Shown here: positions 18,001 to 27,062 of the stretch, one piece after another
Numbering within the stretch: the first letter of the stretch is position 1
Layout of the letters: each line of letters starts with the position of its first letter
Source: an uncultured Bacteroidia bacterium
Lineage (GTDB): Bacteria; Bacteroidota; Bacteroidia; Bacteroidales; UBA932
Assembly (NCBI GenBank): GCA_902779765.1
Contig: CACZCQ010000014.1
Location: forward strand, 1 to 63,820
Length of the DNA stretch: 63,820 nucleotides
Direction of reading: 5' to 3'
Position numbers and translations under genes: made by a program
Notes under the pieces: generated by a model
What the model was told of the DNA's origin: nothing
Databases searched by the model: none
Seen by the model: only the letters and a program-made list of their open reading frames with translations

Positions 18001-18405
18001 CATCTGCGTCGCGGTAACCACAATCGTCTCGTTCTCCTTGAATCTCCTGGCGGTGGACTTCATGATTGCGAAAGCCTCCGGAAGGATTGCTTCAAGCATC
18101 TTCTCTATCTGTTCATCCTCCTCCTTGACCAGCTTGTCGGACTCGGTGGCAAGGGTTTCCTTCTCCGAAACCGGTATGTCTTCCTCAAGTTTTGCCTTGA
18201 TCTCCTCTATCCTCCTCTCGAAAGGAGCTTCGCACTCCCTGAGTTTGGCTTTCAACGCCTCCGACCTGGCCCTGAGCTCGTCGTCAGAAAGGGCGTCGAT
18301 GGCAGGATATGCAGCCAGGACCTTGTCCAGGACAGGCTTGATGAGCTTCATATCCCTGTCGGACTTGGAACCGAAAACTTTCTTTAGTATTCCTGATATT
18401 GCCAT
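15100..18405 (-). CDS. secA: Preprotein translocase ATPase SecA
   Basis: 1,101 aa, the long form usual in Bacteroidota. It drives exported preproteins through SecYEG. Seen: the Sec-type Walker A MATGEGKT near residue 210, [20 protein letters not shown] (DEAD motor), the helicase motifs [15 protein letters not shown] and [10 protein letters not shown], the [15 protein letters not shown] motif, and the C-terminal zinc SEC-C motif [14 protein letters not shown] at about 1,083-1,096 that binds SecB or ribosomes. The promoter region carries a perfect inverted repeat (18414-18456). The bactofilin gene follows in the same direction. Confidence 0.98.
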   Translation of the reverse strand: MAISGILKKVFGSKSDRDMKLIKPVLDKVLAAYPAIDALSDDELRARSEALKAKLRECEAPFERRIEEIKAKLEEDIPVSEKETLATESDKLVKEEDEQIEKMLEAILPEAFAIMKSTARRFKENETIVVTATQMDKDLSINHDFVSIDGEKAIYYNHWVAGGNEITWDMVHYDVQLIGGIVLNGGVKSNKEQMGSIAEMATGEGKTLVATLPVFLNALAGKGVHVVTVNDYLSKRDSEWMGPLYMFHGLSVDCIDKHEPNSDARKRAYNCDITFGTNNEFGFDYLRDNMAVNMTDLVQRKHHYAIVDEVDSVLIDDARTPLIISGPVAKAEDDEQYMEFRPYVESLYQKQRNLVNQVLNDAKKAISAGKMDEGGMLLFRAYKGLPKYQPLIKFLSEQGMKALMQKSENFYMQDNESQMHIVTDELYFVISEQQHSVELTDKGHDALANAVSDPDFFVLPDMGSKIADIKKNEELSLEEKQEQQDKLMEEYSLKSERVHTMIQLLKAYAMFQKDVDYIVIDNKVKIVDEQTGRIMEGRRWSDGLHQAVEAKENVKVEAATQTFATITLQNYFRMYHKLAGMTGTAETEAGEFWSIYKLDVVVIPTNRPVIRDDQDDLIYKTKKAKYMAVINKVKELTDAGRPVLVGTTDVETSELLSRMLRMRGIRHNVLNAKEHAREAEIVAQAGQSSTVTIATNMAGRGTDIKLSPEVKAAGGLAIIGTERHDSRRVDRQLRGRSGRQGDPGSSEFYISLEDKLMRLFGSERIAGVVDKLGMADDEALVNGMLSKSIENAQKKVEENNFGIRKRLLEYDDVMNYQREAVYARRRNALSGERIEIDVLNMMIDSASLIAGRAEGMSYQNFEEYVMGQLSIDLGFDESFFSNAKPEELSEALCKHMQEVYDRRMNTLAEKVYPFIKQIFEKQGSMYQNIAIPISDGRKMLTLSVNLEKAYNTQGKEIAKALSRTIILYQIDEHWKQHLREMDDLRTSVQNAAYEQKDPLVVYKLESYNLFASMLEDLNKDVLSFLLRAFVPLRDESEARPAQAPRRRTDMSQMQTRRNDLVTNGEQKANAPVHVEKKVGRNDPCPCGSGKKYKNCHGAGLV

Positions 18406-18413
18406 AAAAAGAA

Positions 18414-18456
18414 TTGTCTCTGATTAACCTACAAATATAGCGATAATCAGAGACAA
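18414..18456 (-). promoter_or_regulatory. secA promoter enclosed in a perfect 13-bp inverted repeat
   Basis: TTGTCTCTGATTA (18414-18426) and its exact reverse complement (18444-18456) flank a 17-nt centre holding minus-strand TATATTTG (18439-18432), the -7 element. The left arm falls in the 5' UTR 8 nt before the secA ATG. This suggests an operator, or a leader/promoter hairpin, controlling secA. Confidence 0.7.
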
Positions 18457-18512
18457 ATACAATTATCAGACCCCGGAAAATGGGCTGACATTATGTCCGG
18501 TTACGAAACTTC

Positions 18513-19156
18513 CTAGAAGAGGAATCCCACCCCGAGTTTGAGCTGGCTGCGATGGACCTTGAGGAAACCGCTGGTCAGGTTGCCACCATTGCGGTTGATG
18601 AGGCCGTAGTCGTACCTGACTGTGAAACGGACTGCATCCATGACATCAAGGCCGAGTCCGCCTCCTACGAGGACATCATAGCGGGTGTACTTGGTCATAT
18701 CACCCAAGGCACCGTCATAAATGTCGTACTCCACGCTGGTATCCTTGACCTTGGCACGGGATGTCAGTCCAAGGTCGAATGTAGGACCGGCGACTACCAG
18801 GAATTTGATGTCTTCACTGATAGGGAGATGCAGGTTGATGTCCAGTGGTACGGCAAGATAGGACTCGTTGAATGAGGCTTGACCAAGTTTGAAAGGCAGA
18901 TTGACGTTGCCTCCGGTAAAATAACCGAACTGGATTCCGGGAGCAAGGCCGATGGTTCCTTCTACGAGTGGAATCTCATAGGACAGGCCGACTGTTCCAC
19001 CGTAAAGGTCTGCAGTTGTATTGCCGAGAGTGTAGTCAAATCTGGTGGAGCTGAGACCGAAACCAGCCTCAACGGCAATGTTCTGGGCAAATACGCTTGT
19101 TCCGGCCAGCATCATCGATGCCGCCAGGATGGTTGTGAGGATTTTTTTTTTTTCAT
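18513..19156 (-). CDS. Outer-membrane beta-barrel protein (PorT/OmpX-like), start broken by an A12 tract
   Basis: The mature part (about 190 aa) alternates polar and aromatic residues in amphipathic strands (VEAGFGLSSTRFDY, FTVRYDYGLINRNGG, HRSQLKLGVGFLF with terminal Phe), as in small porin-like barrels of Bacteroidota. A natural signal peptide exists only if translation begins at the ATG at 19156: M-K-K-K-K followed in another frame by ILTTILAASMMLAGTSVFAQ. Exactly 12 A follow that ATG (19153-19142); 13 or 10 would put the start in frame. From the in-frame ATG at 19115 only MMLAGTSVFA is left, too short to be a signal. So: phase-variable slippage tract, transcriptional slippage, or sequencing error. 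Monocistronic. Confidence 0.7.
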
Positions 19157-19246
19157 AATCGAATATGATTGAATGAATTCTAGCATTATCTATACGGAGT
19201 GTTTTTCTTCCAAAATCAAGCCAAAGTGAATTAACGAAAAAATAAG

Positions 19247-19254
19247 TAACTTTG
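19247..19254 (+). promoter_or_regulatory. -7 element of wecC
   Basis: TAACTTTG, full consensus, 20 nt before the ATG at 19275. Confidence 0.65.
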
Positions 19255-19274
19255 AAGGTTTAAACGAAATTACG

Positions 19275-20495
19275 ATGATTAATGTGATCGGTTTGGGCTA
19301 TATCGGCCTTCCTACAGCCCTCATGATGGCATCCCACGGTGTTGAAGTGATCGGGACGGACTATAACGCGAAACTGGTGTCCACCCTCAATGCCGGAAAG
19401 ACGACCTTCAAGGAAAAGGGCCTGGACGAGCTTTTCAAGGATGCCCTGGACAAAGGAATCAAGTTCACCACGGAATATACAGTCACGGACACATATATCG
19501 TTTCCGTACCTTCACCATATGACAAGTTTTCCAAGAAGGTCGATCCCGGCTATATCCTCAGCGCTGTAGGGAGTATCCTGGAAGTCTGTCCCAAGGGAGC
19601 GACCATAGTCATAGAATCCACGGTATCTCCGGGAACCATGGACAAGCATGTCAGGCCCCTCATAACCGGCAAGGGTTTCCGCATCGGGGAGGATATCCAC
19701 CTTGTACACGCCCCTGAAAGGATCATCCCAGGGAACATGGTATACGAACTGATCCACAACAACAGGACAATCGGCGCCGACAGCAGGGAAATCGGAGAGA
19801 AGGTCAAGGAGTACTATTCTTCATTCTGCCAGGGCGAGATAGTCGTAACCGACATCAAGACTGCCGAGATGACGAAAGTAGTGGAAAACACCTTCCGGGC
19901 CGTCAATATCGCCTTTGCCAATGAACTTTGCAGGATCTGCCGTCACGACGGGATGGATGTATATGAAATCATCCGGATCTGCAACATGCACCCGAGGGTG
20001 AACATACTCCAGCCCGGTCCGGGAGTCGGAGGCCACTGCATAAGCGTGGATCCCTGGTTCCTTGTCGGAGACTATCCCCACCTGGCGAAGGTCATCGACG
20101 AATCTATGAAGACCAACGATTCACAACCCTCGTTCGTATTGAACCGCATCAGGGAAATCATGGATGAGAATGGAATCACCGATCCCAGCAGGGTCGGACT
20201 CTACGGGCTCACTTACAAGGAGAACGTGGACGACTGCAGGGAAAGTCCCACCCTACAGCTGCTTGAAGCTCAGGAGAAGCATCTTGCGGAGCCGCTGAAG
20301 GTATATGACCCGTTCATCACCGAAGACATGGTCAGGAACCAGTATCACGACCTGGACAGTTTCCTGGCGGATGTCGACCTGGTCGTCATAATGGTCAAGC
20401 ACAACCAGATCAAGGAGAACATGGACAAGCTTTCAGGCAAGATCGTCCTGGACTGCCACAACATCTGCAGCCTTCCCGGCGTTTATCATCTGTAG
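19275..20495 (+). CDS. wecC: UDP-N-acetyl-D-mannosamine dehydrogenase
   Basis: 406 aa. Oxidises UDP-ManNAc to UDP-ManNAcA with two NAD+. Seen: N-terminal Rossmann VIGLGYIGLPTALMMA, the ESTVSPGTM and APERIIPGN blocks, and the catalytic cysteine in GGHCISVDPWF near residue 256, characteristic of the UDP-sugar 6-dehydrogenase family; the ERIIPGN and HPRVN motifs favour the WecC branch over UDP-glucose dehydrogenase. The epimerase WecB that makes its substrate is not in the window. Its end overlaps by 10 bp the convergent glycosyltransferase at the tail of the polysaccharide operon, so it is probably part of the same surface-glycan pathway. Confidence 0.88.
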   Translation: MINVIGLGYIGLPTALMMASHGVEVIGTDYNAKLVSTLNAGKTTFKEKGLDELFKDALDKGIKFTTEYTVTDTYIVSVPSPYDKFSKKVDPGYILSAVGSILEVCPKGATIVIESTVSPGTMDKHVRPLITGKGFRIGEDIHLVHAPERIIPGNMVYELIHNNRTIGADSREIGEKVKEYYSSFCQGEIVVTDIKTAEMTKVVENTFRAVNIAFANELCRICRHDGMDVYEIIRICNMHPRVNILQPGPGVGGHCISVDPWFLVGDYPHLAKVIDESMKTNDSQPSFVLNRIREIMDENGITDPSRVGLYGLTYKENVDDCRESPTLQLLEAQEKHLAEPLKVYDPFITEDMVRNQYHDLDSFLADVDLVVIMVKHNQIKENMDKLSGKIVLDCHNICSLPGVYHL

Positions 20496-21715
20496 TCAGT
20501 GTCACCGAGGATACGCATGTAGCATTCCTCCTCTACCGCCGCCGTTTCATCCCAGTCCTTAACGGAAGGAACGGATATCCGGGACGGATCCTTCAGGATA
20601 CCTGCAACCGTTTCTGCAAACCGGGATACGAACAGTTCCCGGGAGTCCTCTGTGGAATCATTATCCCAAGGAACCAGGCAAGCCTCCGGAAGGACTTCCG
20701 GAATCCCCCCTACCCTTGAAGCGACTGTCCTGGTACCACAACGTGCCGCTTCCAAAACCACGAGAGGGAGTCCTTCGTTCCGGCTGGGCAGCACCAGGAC
20801 ATCGGTGCAAGCATAGACCGAAGGCATCTGCTGTGACTGGACATCTCCCCAGAAACGGCAGTCGATGGAGAGGTCTTCAGACACGGCTTTCTCAATATCC
20901 TTCCGGAGCGGGCCGTCACCGACGATCCAGAAAACCAGGTCGCCGTCATACAATGATTTGACCTTATGGAAGATACGAGGCAGCAGACCGGCATTCTTAA
21001 TCGGTACCAGTCCTCCAGCGAACGTAACAACACGGGCCTGGCCGACATTCCATTGTTCCCTCAATCTGGCAGTTTCCTCTTGCGAATACGGGCGGAAACA
21101 CTCATCTGCGGCATTGTACAGTACCTGTTTCTTCCCGTTACCGACACGTTCAGAGGTTTCCAGCAAGGCGCGGCTCACGAAGAAATTCAGGGCGGCATCC
21201 TTGAGGATCTGTCCGGTCTGTGCCGTAATCTGCCTGTACCTGAAAGGCTTTGTGTGGATGTCAGACCCGTGCCATGTCACACAATATGGGATACCGAACC
21301 GCTTCAACGCCATTCTGGCCATGAGGCCTCCTTCAAACGAGTGCGCGCTTACAAGACTGGAACCGGACAGGACTTCCAGATGCCGTTTCATGAACCTGGG
21401 ATAAAACCACGGCCGCAGGCCGAGCTTGAAGAATAGGACGTGGTCCAGGATGGAATAACGCATCCAGAGCATATTCAGCTTTATTCCGTTAACCTCAACG
21501 GAAGGCCGTCCTATCATTTCCTTTTCATCAATATCTCCGAACTTCCTTCGCCCCAGCAGACGGCTTACCAAAGGGGAATAATACTCCTGGATACACCAAG
21601 GTTCCACAGCGAACGATCCCCTAGACGAGAGGGCACGGACCCTGGCACACTTCGAATTGAACGAGCCTTTCCGGTCGAAGATATTATCTTCAAATATGAC
21701 GGCTATCTTTCTCAT
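20486..21715 (-). CDS. GT4-family glycosyltransferase
   Basis: 409 aa, retaining GT-B transferase. The C-terminal domain has the GT4 donor-site pattern: RVVTFAGGLVPIKNAGLLPRIFHKV, then FWGDVQSQQMPSVYACTDVLVLPSRNEGLPLVVLEAARCG, with the conserved E-x7-E near residue 340. The N-terminal half contains AHSFEGGLMARMALKRFGIPYCVTWHGSD, the acceptor-domain HGSD motif. Last gene of the minus-strand polysaccharide operon; its ATG overlaps the stop of the preceding transferase by 4 nt. Adds one sugar to the growing lipid-linked repeat; donor not predictable. Confidence 0.88.
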   Translation of the reverse strand: MRKIAVIFEDNIFDRKGSFNSKCARVRALSSRGSFAVEPWCIQEYYSPLVSRLLGRRKFGDIDEKEMIGRPSVEVNGIKLNMLWMRYSILDHVLFFKLGLRPWFYPRFMKRHLEVLSGSSLVSAHSFEGGLMARMALKRFGIPYCVTWHGSDIHTKPFRYRQITAQTGQILKDAALNFFVSRALLETSERVGNGKKQVLYNAADECFRPYSQEETARLREQWNVGQARVVTFAGGLVPIKNAGLLPRIFHKVKSLYDGDLVFWIVGDGPLRKDIEKAVSEDLSIDCRFWGDVQSQQMPSVYACTDVLVLPSRNEGLPLVVLEAARCGTRTVASRVGGIPEVLPEACLVPWDNDSTEDSRELFVSRFAETVAGILKDPSRISVPSVKDWDETAAVEEECYMRILGDTDYR

Positions 21716-22800
21716 CGCGCTAATTCGAGAAATGACCTTGCAACATTCCTTATATCAAATCTTTCCAGTCCCACCACCTTGTGTGCTTTTTCATAGTTTC
21801 CGTCCAGGAACTGCTCGAACACCTGCTGCTCTTCAGCGGGAAAAGCTGACGATATGTCCAGGATAGGTCTTCCGGACAGGGCATAATCAATCAACTTGCT
21901 CGGACTCTGGACAGTGGAAGGATTCACGATATTTACCAGGAAGTCCGCCTTCGCCAACTCGCACAGTAATTCACTCCTGGGGATAAAGCCCCTCACGGAC
22001 ATCCTGTCAGGGACCGATTCGCCCGGGAAGAATTCGGGAGTATTGGTATACACCAGGAAACGGAACTCTCTCTTGCCGGAAGAAAGGTATCGCAGGAAAT
22101 TGGCAGGATCCCTGAGCCCGGAATATCCTCTTCCCGCAAAGACAAACGTCGGGACGGAATTAACCGTATACTCAGGAAGCACCACCTCATCCAAGTCGAA
22201 GCCCTGCGGAATAACCCGTATCTTATCCCTGTATTCCGGATAGTAGGAATCGATGGCCTGCTCCACGGGAACGGTAATGAAATCGCACCTTTCACACCAC
22301 CGGCGTTCAGTCTTTTCCAAGTACCGCCGCTTCTTGCCGAAGGGATTAAGCATGAAAGGGTCTCCGCAATCGGCCACCCACTTCTTAACCTTGGCCCTGT
22401 CGATATATCTGGCGACTGCCCAATGGATGGCATGCGGGCAGGCAACCGAAATTAGCAAGTCTATCTCAGCTTCTCGTTCCAGGGTTTCCCTTACCATACG
22501 CCTGAAATCACATCCCGGGAATACATTGTATTCATTCAACAGGATCTTGACGGCGCTTGAATGAAGAGTCTTCCTCCTGTGTCCCTCGCTGTCCTTCAAA
22601 CCGTTCGGGGAAACGCCCAGGTTCCTGATCTTCAGCCCATACTTTTCCTCGACACCGGAATAGTCGGTTTCACCGCCAAGCAGGGCATAGATCGTGACGT
22701 CATGTCCTTCCTTGGCGAATTGAAGTCCCAGCTGCCATGTCCTTTGAGCCCTGGGGCGCTGGTCAGGGTATGTCCATTGCCCGATGATGACTATTTTCAT
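21712..22800 (-). CDS. Glycosyltransferase, GT4-like
   Basis: 362 aa, GT-B fold. It begins with MKIVIIGQWTYPDQRPRAQRTWQLGLQFAKEGHDVTIYA, the usual first strand and acceptor loop, followed by WVADCGDPF in mid-protein and FVFAGRGYSGLRDPANFLRYL at the start of the donor domain. The donor-site E-x7-E is weaker here (SPSKLIDYALSGRPI replaces it), so the exact family is less certain than for its neighbour. Overlaps the flippase stop by 4 nt upstream and the next transferase start downstream, so translation is coupled throughout. Confidence 0.8.
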   Translation of the reverse strand: MKIVIIGQWTYPDQRPRAQRTWQLGLQFAKEGHDVTIYALLGGETDYSGVEEKYGLKIRNLGVSPNGLKDSEGHRRKTLHSSAVKILLNEYNVFPGCDFRRMVRETLEREAEIDLLISVACPHAIHWAVARYIDRAKVKKWVADCGDPFMLNPFGKKRRYLEKTERRWCERCDFITVPVEQAIDSYYPEYRDKIRVIPQGFDLDEVVLPEYTVNSVPTFVFAGRGYSGLRDPANFLRYLSSGKREFRFLVYTNTPEFFPGESVPDRMSVRGFIPRSELLCELAKADFLVNIVNPSTVQSPSKLIDYALSGRPILDISSAFPAEEQQVFEQFLDGNYEKAHKVVGLERFDIRNVARSFLELAR

Positions 22801-24227
22801 TTCCTCATCAGTTTTATGATTTCGTCGATTTCAAGCCTATGGAACCTGAAGTAATAGACAAGGACCACTATGATAAAGATTGAGCAAAGGACAGCATCGA
22901 CGGGAAGGCTGGTGCCGGTGAAACAGCGGATTCCGAAAACTATCAACGATAATACAGAAACAACTGCCAACGGTCCTGCCAAAGGCTGCACGTAATCCTT
23001 GAAGGAAAGCGGGATAACAGGTCTTACAGTCACGGCCCAGTAGACATACAACAGGAGGACCGTCAATATGAGCTGGGCGTATGCGACTGTAAAGATAGTA
23101 AAGGAACTGGCCGCGACTATCGCAAGCGTTGTCGTGACAACCCTTATAACGGTCCACTTGAAACCGAGGTCCGTCCTGCCGAATGCTATCTGCAGGGAAC
23201 CGGACTGGCTGTTGAGGGAATTCAGGATTCCTATGAAAGCCAATATCCTGATCAGGATGGCGACCTCCGGGAATTTCGGATACATGACCTCGACGACAGT
23301 ATCCGAGAATGTGAACAAAGCAGCATAGATAGGAACAGTCAGTTTCGTTACCATGCTCACGATCTTCTTGAAGTTCCCAATCACTTTGCTCATTTCGTTC
23401 TGTAGGAAAGCGAAATAAGAAGAGGCCACGTTGCTTACCAGGGAATTAATGGACTGGTATGGCTTGTTGATAAGGTCTTTCGCAAGATTATACACACCGA
23501 GGTCATCCATTCCGAAGAAACGGCCTATCAGGAATATATCAATCTTATTGGCAACGAAGTCAAGTGTCTGTGAACCAAGTTGATAAATACCTATTCTCAG
23601 GAAATCCACGATTTCCCGGAAATTGAAATGGAACCTCACCCTGAACGTCTTGAAGCCTGCAACCACAAAGAATGCCTGGTTGACGAAAGTCTGCAGAAGC
23701 TGACCGTAGACAAGGCTGTAGACACCGAAATCTTTCAAGGCAAGGAACACGGTAAAGACGAATCCGATGAAAGTCGAGAGTATCCGTACCTTGGAAATAA
23801 AGTCAAACTCAAGATACTTCTGCTTGATTGTCTGGAATATCTTGCCGAATGCGCTAAGTATTACCTGGAGGCCGAGCAACGGTATTATCCTGGTCAATGA
23901 TTCCTCATTGTAGAAAGCTGCAAGTGCAGGCGAGAGGGCGCAAACCAGCAGGAAGACCACCACGCTCATTCCGAGATTCAGCCAATAGATCGAGGAGTAC
24001 TGGTCATCAGTAATATCCTGCTTGTGTATGACCCCTGAAGAAATCCCCAATTGCGAGAAGATGTCCGTGAAAGAGATCACCATCATGGCAGTAGCCATAA
24101 GACCGAAATCAGACTTGGCCAGTATCCTGGAGAGGATGGCAAGCCTGAGCAACTGAATCAGAAGGCAGACCACCGTCGAGACGGTGTTCCACTTGATTCC
24201 GGATATCGCAGACTTCTTCAGATCCAT
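22797..24227 (-). CDS. Wzx-like polysaccharide flippase (PST family)
   Basis: 476 aa with about 12-14 hydrophobic segments. The opening AISGIKWNTVSTVVCLLIQLLRLAILSRILAKSDFGLMA is the hallmark of oligosaccharide-repeat translocases of the PST/MOP superfamily. It should flip the undecaprenyl-linked repeat unit to the periplasmic face. Its place between glycosyltransferases identifies the operon as Wzx-dependent. A Wzy polymerase and a Wzz/Wzc chain-length regulator are not visible in the window. Confidence 0.92.
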   Translation of the reverse strand: MDLKKSAISGIKWNTVSTVVCLLIQLLRLAILSRILAKSDFGLMATAMMVISFTDIFSQLGISSGVIHKQDITDDQYSSIYWLNLGMSVVVFLLVCALSPALAAFYNEESLTRIIPLLGLQVILSAFGKIFQTIKQKYLEFDFISKVRILSTFIGFVFTVFLALKDFGVYSLVYGQLLQTFVNQAFFVVAGFKTFRVRFHFNFREIVDFLRIGIYQLGSQTLDFVANKIDIFLIGRFFGMDDLGVYNLAKDLINKPYQSINSLVSNVASSYFAFLQNEMSKVIGNFKKIVSMVTKLTVPIYAALFTFSDTVVEVMYPKFPEVAILIRILAFIGILNSLNSQSGSLQIAFGRTDLGFKWTVIRVVTTTLAIVAASSFTIFTVAYAQLILTVLLLYVYWAVTVRPVIPLSFKDYVQPLAGPLAVVSVLSLIVFGIRCFTGTSLPVDAVLCSIFIIVVLVYYFRFHRLEIDEIIKLMRK

Positions 24228-24229
24228 AA

Positions 24230-25396
24230 CTACTCCCGTGCTAACTTTCCGAACATGTTATCCCAGTCTTTTATCCTGGAATTCCAGCCCCCGGCCATGA
24301 TGGCAGAAGCCACGTTCACCGAAACCATCCTGGGTTCGGACCGGTATGCCTCCAGTATGACGTCTGGAAGGGATTCCAAACTTGGAACAATGAAGAATGG
24401 AGTCTCGGGGCCATCGGGGATGTCATCATACTTTATCCATCCCCCGTGAAGTACTTTCGCTCCACAGATAAGATACTCCTTGACGCTTGCCGAACTGGCA
24501 TCGGTCGGCTGCACATGGATGAACATATCGGTGCATTTCCGAAGTTCATGCAGCCGTTTCAATGACAGGTATTCGGTAACGAAGAAACCTTTGATTCCAA
24601 AACGCTCTAGGCATGATTCCAATTCCTGCCTGTACCCATCCTTTGCACCATAGGTAAAAGGGAATACCAGTACCAGATCCTCCGGCAGACTGTCACGGAC
24701 GGAGGCGATTGATTCGATGACGGCCTTATGCCTCTGGCCGTCCGATCCATTATAGCCGCAGGTAATGAGGTAAGATCCAGACAGTCCCCATGATTCTTTA
24801 GCCTGCTCCCTTGAAAGACCGTTTCCGTGCTCGAGAAAGTAATCCAGGGTATCCGAGCCGAAACCGACCTCGAGGATTTTCCCTGGATTGAATCCGAGCC
24901 GCGCGATTACGGAATCCATGAAGTGTCCCTTCAGACCGGTCACATGGTCAGCCTCAGAATACAGTTTACGCAGTTTCCTGAGAGCCAGAGGGGAATCCAC
25001 CCTAAGCACGTCACTGCCCCATGGAGACAGGATGACCTTCGCCCCCGTCTTTTTCATCAGAGGCATTATATGCATGTCCCTGGGAGAAGGATAGTGGATA
25101 TTGATTATGTCCGGTTTCCGTTCAGTGACAGCCCTGAATGCCCTGCGGTATCGGATCCTGGCAGTCAATGACCTTAACAGCGGTATCCTGGCCAGGATAC
25201 CGTCCGGGCTTTTGACCTGTACTACAGAATCCAGGACTGAAGAAACTTCATCGGGCAACGGGCGGGATATCTGCCAGCACAGTACACTGACCGAAGCCTC
25301 GGGATCGACCATCTTGAGGTGAAGGACAAGCCTTCTGAGATGGTCACTCTCCAAAGGTCCTACTATCAGCAGCCTGTATCCGACACCCTGTTCCAT
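24230..25396 (-). CDS. Putative glycosyltransferase (GT-B fold)
   Basis: 388 aa. YRLLIVGPLESDHLRRLVLHLKMVDPEA opens a Rossmann-like N-terminal domain; PDIINIHYPSPRDMHIMPLMKKTGAKVILSPWGSDVLR supplies the WGSD acceptor motif; LITCGYNGSDGQRHKAVIESIASV starts the donor domain; and ADASSASVKEYLICGAKVLHG-type sequence takes the place of the E-x7-E region. It resembles the fucosyl/GT4-like transferases of capsule loci, but the donor site is divergent. Starts 1 bp after the nucleotidyltransferase gene and 2 bp before the flippase. Confidence 0.75.
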   Translation of the reverse strand: MEQGVGYRLLIVGPLESDHLRRLVLHLKMVDPEASVSVLCWQISRPLPDEVSSVLDSVVQVKSPDGILARIPLLRSLTARIRYRRAFRAVTERKPDIINIHYPSPRDMHIMPLMKKTGAKVILSPWGSDVLRVDSPLALRKLRKLYSEADHVTGLKGHFMDSVIARLGFNPGKILEVGFGSDTLDYFLEHGNGLSREQAKESWGLSGSYLITCGYNGSDGQRHKAVIESIASVRDSLPEDLVLVFPFTYGAKDGYRQELESCLERFGIKGFFVTEYLSLKRLHELRKCTDMFIHVQPTDASSASVKEYLICGAKVLHGGWIKYDDIPDGPETPFFIVPSLESLPDVILEAYRSEPRMVSVNVASAIMAGGWNSRIKDWDNMFGKLARE

Positions 25397-25397
25397 T

Positions 25398-26450
25398 TCA
25401 ACGGCCTATGATCTTCAGGTATTCATCCCAGTCTCCCATGTCCTTCCACGCATTCTCACTGACAGGGAAGCAGCCTACCTGGCCTCCCCTACCGCGTACT
25501 TTCTGGATAAGGTCGGTTATGTGGAAGAATTCCCCTTCCGGGATCTCATCCACGACATCCGGTTCAAGTATGTATATACCTGTATTGAGCATGTAGGTAT
25601 TCTCCGGCTTTTCACTCAAGCCAGTCATGATTCCATCCTCGCCCGTGTGTATGACGCCATAAGGAACCACTTCCCTCTTGATAGCGGAGATGACGGTAAT
25701 CTCATTGTTGTTCGACCTGTGATAATCGTATGCATCCCTGTAATCCTGGTCTATCAGGCTGTCACAGGTCGAGACGAAGAACGGGGTCTTGATCCTGCCC
25801 TTGAGCATTGACACGCTCCCGATCGTACCCAATGGCTTATCCTCCTTGATGAACTCCATATCATAATGATGGTCCAGGTTGTCAAGATAGAATTTAAGGA
25901 TCTCGAACTTGTAATTGACTGAAAGATAGAACTTATGGCAGCCGATGGACTCGAACTGGTCCATGATTTCCTCTATGATCGTCTTGTCTCCGACAGGTAC
26001 CAGCGGCTTCGGGATGACGTTGGTGAGAGGTTTAAGCCTTGTCCCCTTCCCTCCGGCCATTATCACCACGGGGAGGTCGATCTTTTCCCTTCCGTCAGGC
26101 TTGGTATCACCGAAGATATCTTCCCAGAGCACGACATCATGCAAGACTCCATCGGAATCTACGATAGGCATGCATTCCGCCCTGAGACGTCTCATCTCCG
26201 CCTCAACCTTCTCCCTGGGATCATCCGGCGAACAATATACCTTATCCTTGGCAATTATCATACTGATAGGAATACCAAGGTCATTCTTCCTGATGATAGA
26301 CCGTTGGATATCTCCTATCGTGAGTATGCCCAGGAAATCCATGCTTCCGTTGAATACGAACAGCATCTTCACCTTTTCGGCATCCATCTTTTCCAATGCC
26401 TGGAAAATGCTCGCATCATCCCTGATGATCCTGTTTCTTATCTTGTCCAT
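25398..26450 (-). CDS. Sugar-1-phosphate nucleotidyltransferase with N-terminal CBS pair (PtmE/LegF-like)
   Basis: 350 aa. Residues about 1-120 are two CBS modules (FQALEKMDAEKVKMLFV...; MIIAKDKVYCSPDD...ECMPIVDSDGVLHDVV), which usually bind adenine nucleotides and regulate. Residues about 128-350 are a nucleotidyltransferase with VVIMAGGKGTRLKPLTNVIPKPLVPVGDK, the NTP-binding and catalytic loop. This CBS-plus-transferase architecture is known from PtmE, which makes GDP-glucosamine for legionaminic acid in Campylobacter. No NeuB-type synthase or PtmF/PtmA is nearby, so I infer only that it activates a sugar for this glycan. Confidence 0.85.
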   Translation of the reverse strand: MDKIRNRIIRDDASIFQALEKMDAEKVKMLFVFNGSMDFLGILTIGDIQRSIIRKNDLGIPISMIIAKDKVYCSPDDPREKVEAEMRRLRAECMPIVDSDGVLHDVVLWEDIFGDTKPDGREKIDLPVVIMAGGKGTRLKPLTNVIPKPLVPVGDKTIIEEIMDQFESIGCHKFYLSVNYKFEILKFYLDNLDHHYDMEFIKEDKPLGTIGSVSMLKGRIKTPFFVSTCDSLIDQDYRDAYDYHRSNNNEITVISAIKREVVPYGVIHTGEDGIMTGLSEKPENTYMLNTGIYILEPDVVDEIPEGEFFHITDLIQKVRGRGGQVGCFPVSENAWKDMGDWDEYLKIIGR

Positions 26451-26456
26451 ATACGA

Positions 26457-27062
26457 TTATTTTGCAGGTACACCCTTAACCACGGAACAAGGAGCGACAT
26501 CATGTGTGACCACCGATCCTGCACCGACCACTGAATCATATCCCACCGACATCTCAGGCAGGATGGTACTGTTAGCCCCAACATAAACACCTTCACCGAT
26601 AGATACCCTCCCCAATGACACCGCGCCGGGAGCTACCGTGGAATAATCTCCGATTGCATTGTCATGCATTATGTTACAGCCGATGTTGAACTTCACGAAA
26701 GACCCGACATGAGTACCGGCCGATATGTTCACCATGGACTGGACCACACATCCTTCTCCCAGTGTGGCATATTTCGAAACCTTGGAAAAAGGACTGACAA
26801 GGGTCATGAAACGGAATCCACGATCGCGGTAAAACTCCACGAGCTTCTTCCTCACAGAAGGGGCATCCGGGGTAACGACCACGGGGACATCTCCATATCG
26901 TTCCTTTACAGATGATGCATCTTCATCAGAGCCAAGCACGGGTATGCCGTAATAACTGCCATGCAGACGTCCGTCTATAATGCCTATGACATTGACTCCG
27001 GCATCTTCGCACAATTCGATGATCTCATGGAAACCACCGACCAGGATAACATCAGTGTCCAT
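26457..27062 (-). CDS. PglD/NeuD-family sugar O/N-acetyltransferase
   Basis: 201 aa. An N-terminal Rossmann-like domain (VILVGGFHEIIELCEDAGVNVIGIID) binds the nucleotide sugar; from about residue 95 a left-handed beta-helix of hexapeptide repeats follows (IGCNIMHDNAIGDYSTVAPGAVSLGRVSIGEGVYVGANSTI), the acetyl-CoA site. HD near the helix start is the probable catalytic histidine. In PglF-PglE-PglD pathways this enzyme acetylates the 4-amino group made by the aminotransferase, which is the gene directly upstream and overlaps it by 11 bp. Confidence 0.85.
   Translation of the reverse strand: MDTDVILVGGFHEIIELCEDAGVNVIGIIDGRLHGSYYGIPVLGSDEDASSVKERYGDVPVVVTPDAPSVRKKLVEFYRDRGFRFMTLVSPFSKVSKYATLGEGCVVQSMVNISAGTHVGSFVKFNIGCNIMHDNAIGDYSTVAPGAVSLGRVSIGEGVYVGANSTILPEMSVGYDSVVGAGSVVTHDVAPCSVVKGVPAK

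Noticed and set aside
17101-18387. A 428-codon plus-strand open frame opposite secA
   Set aside because: Shadow of secA; the secA frame contains every family motif.
18414-18456. secA dyad considered as an invertible promoter
   Set aside because: The 17-bp core is far shorter than known invertible promoters (over 100 bp), so an operator or hairpin is more likely.
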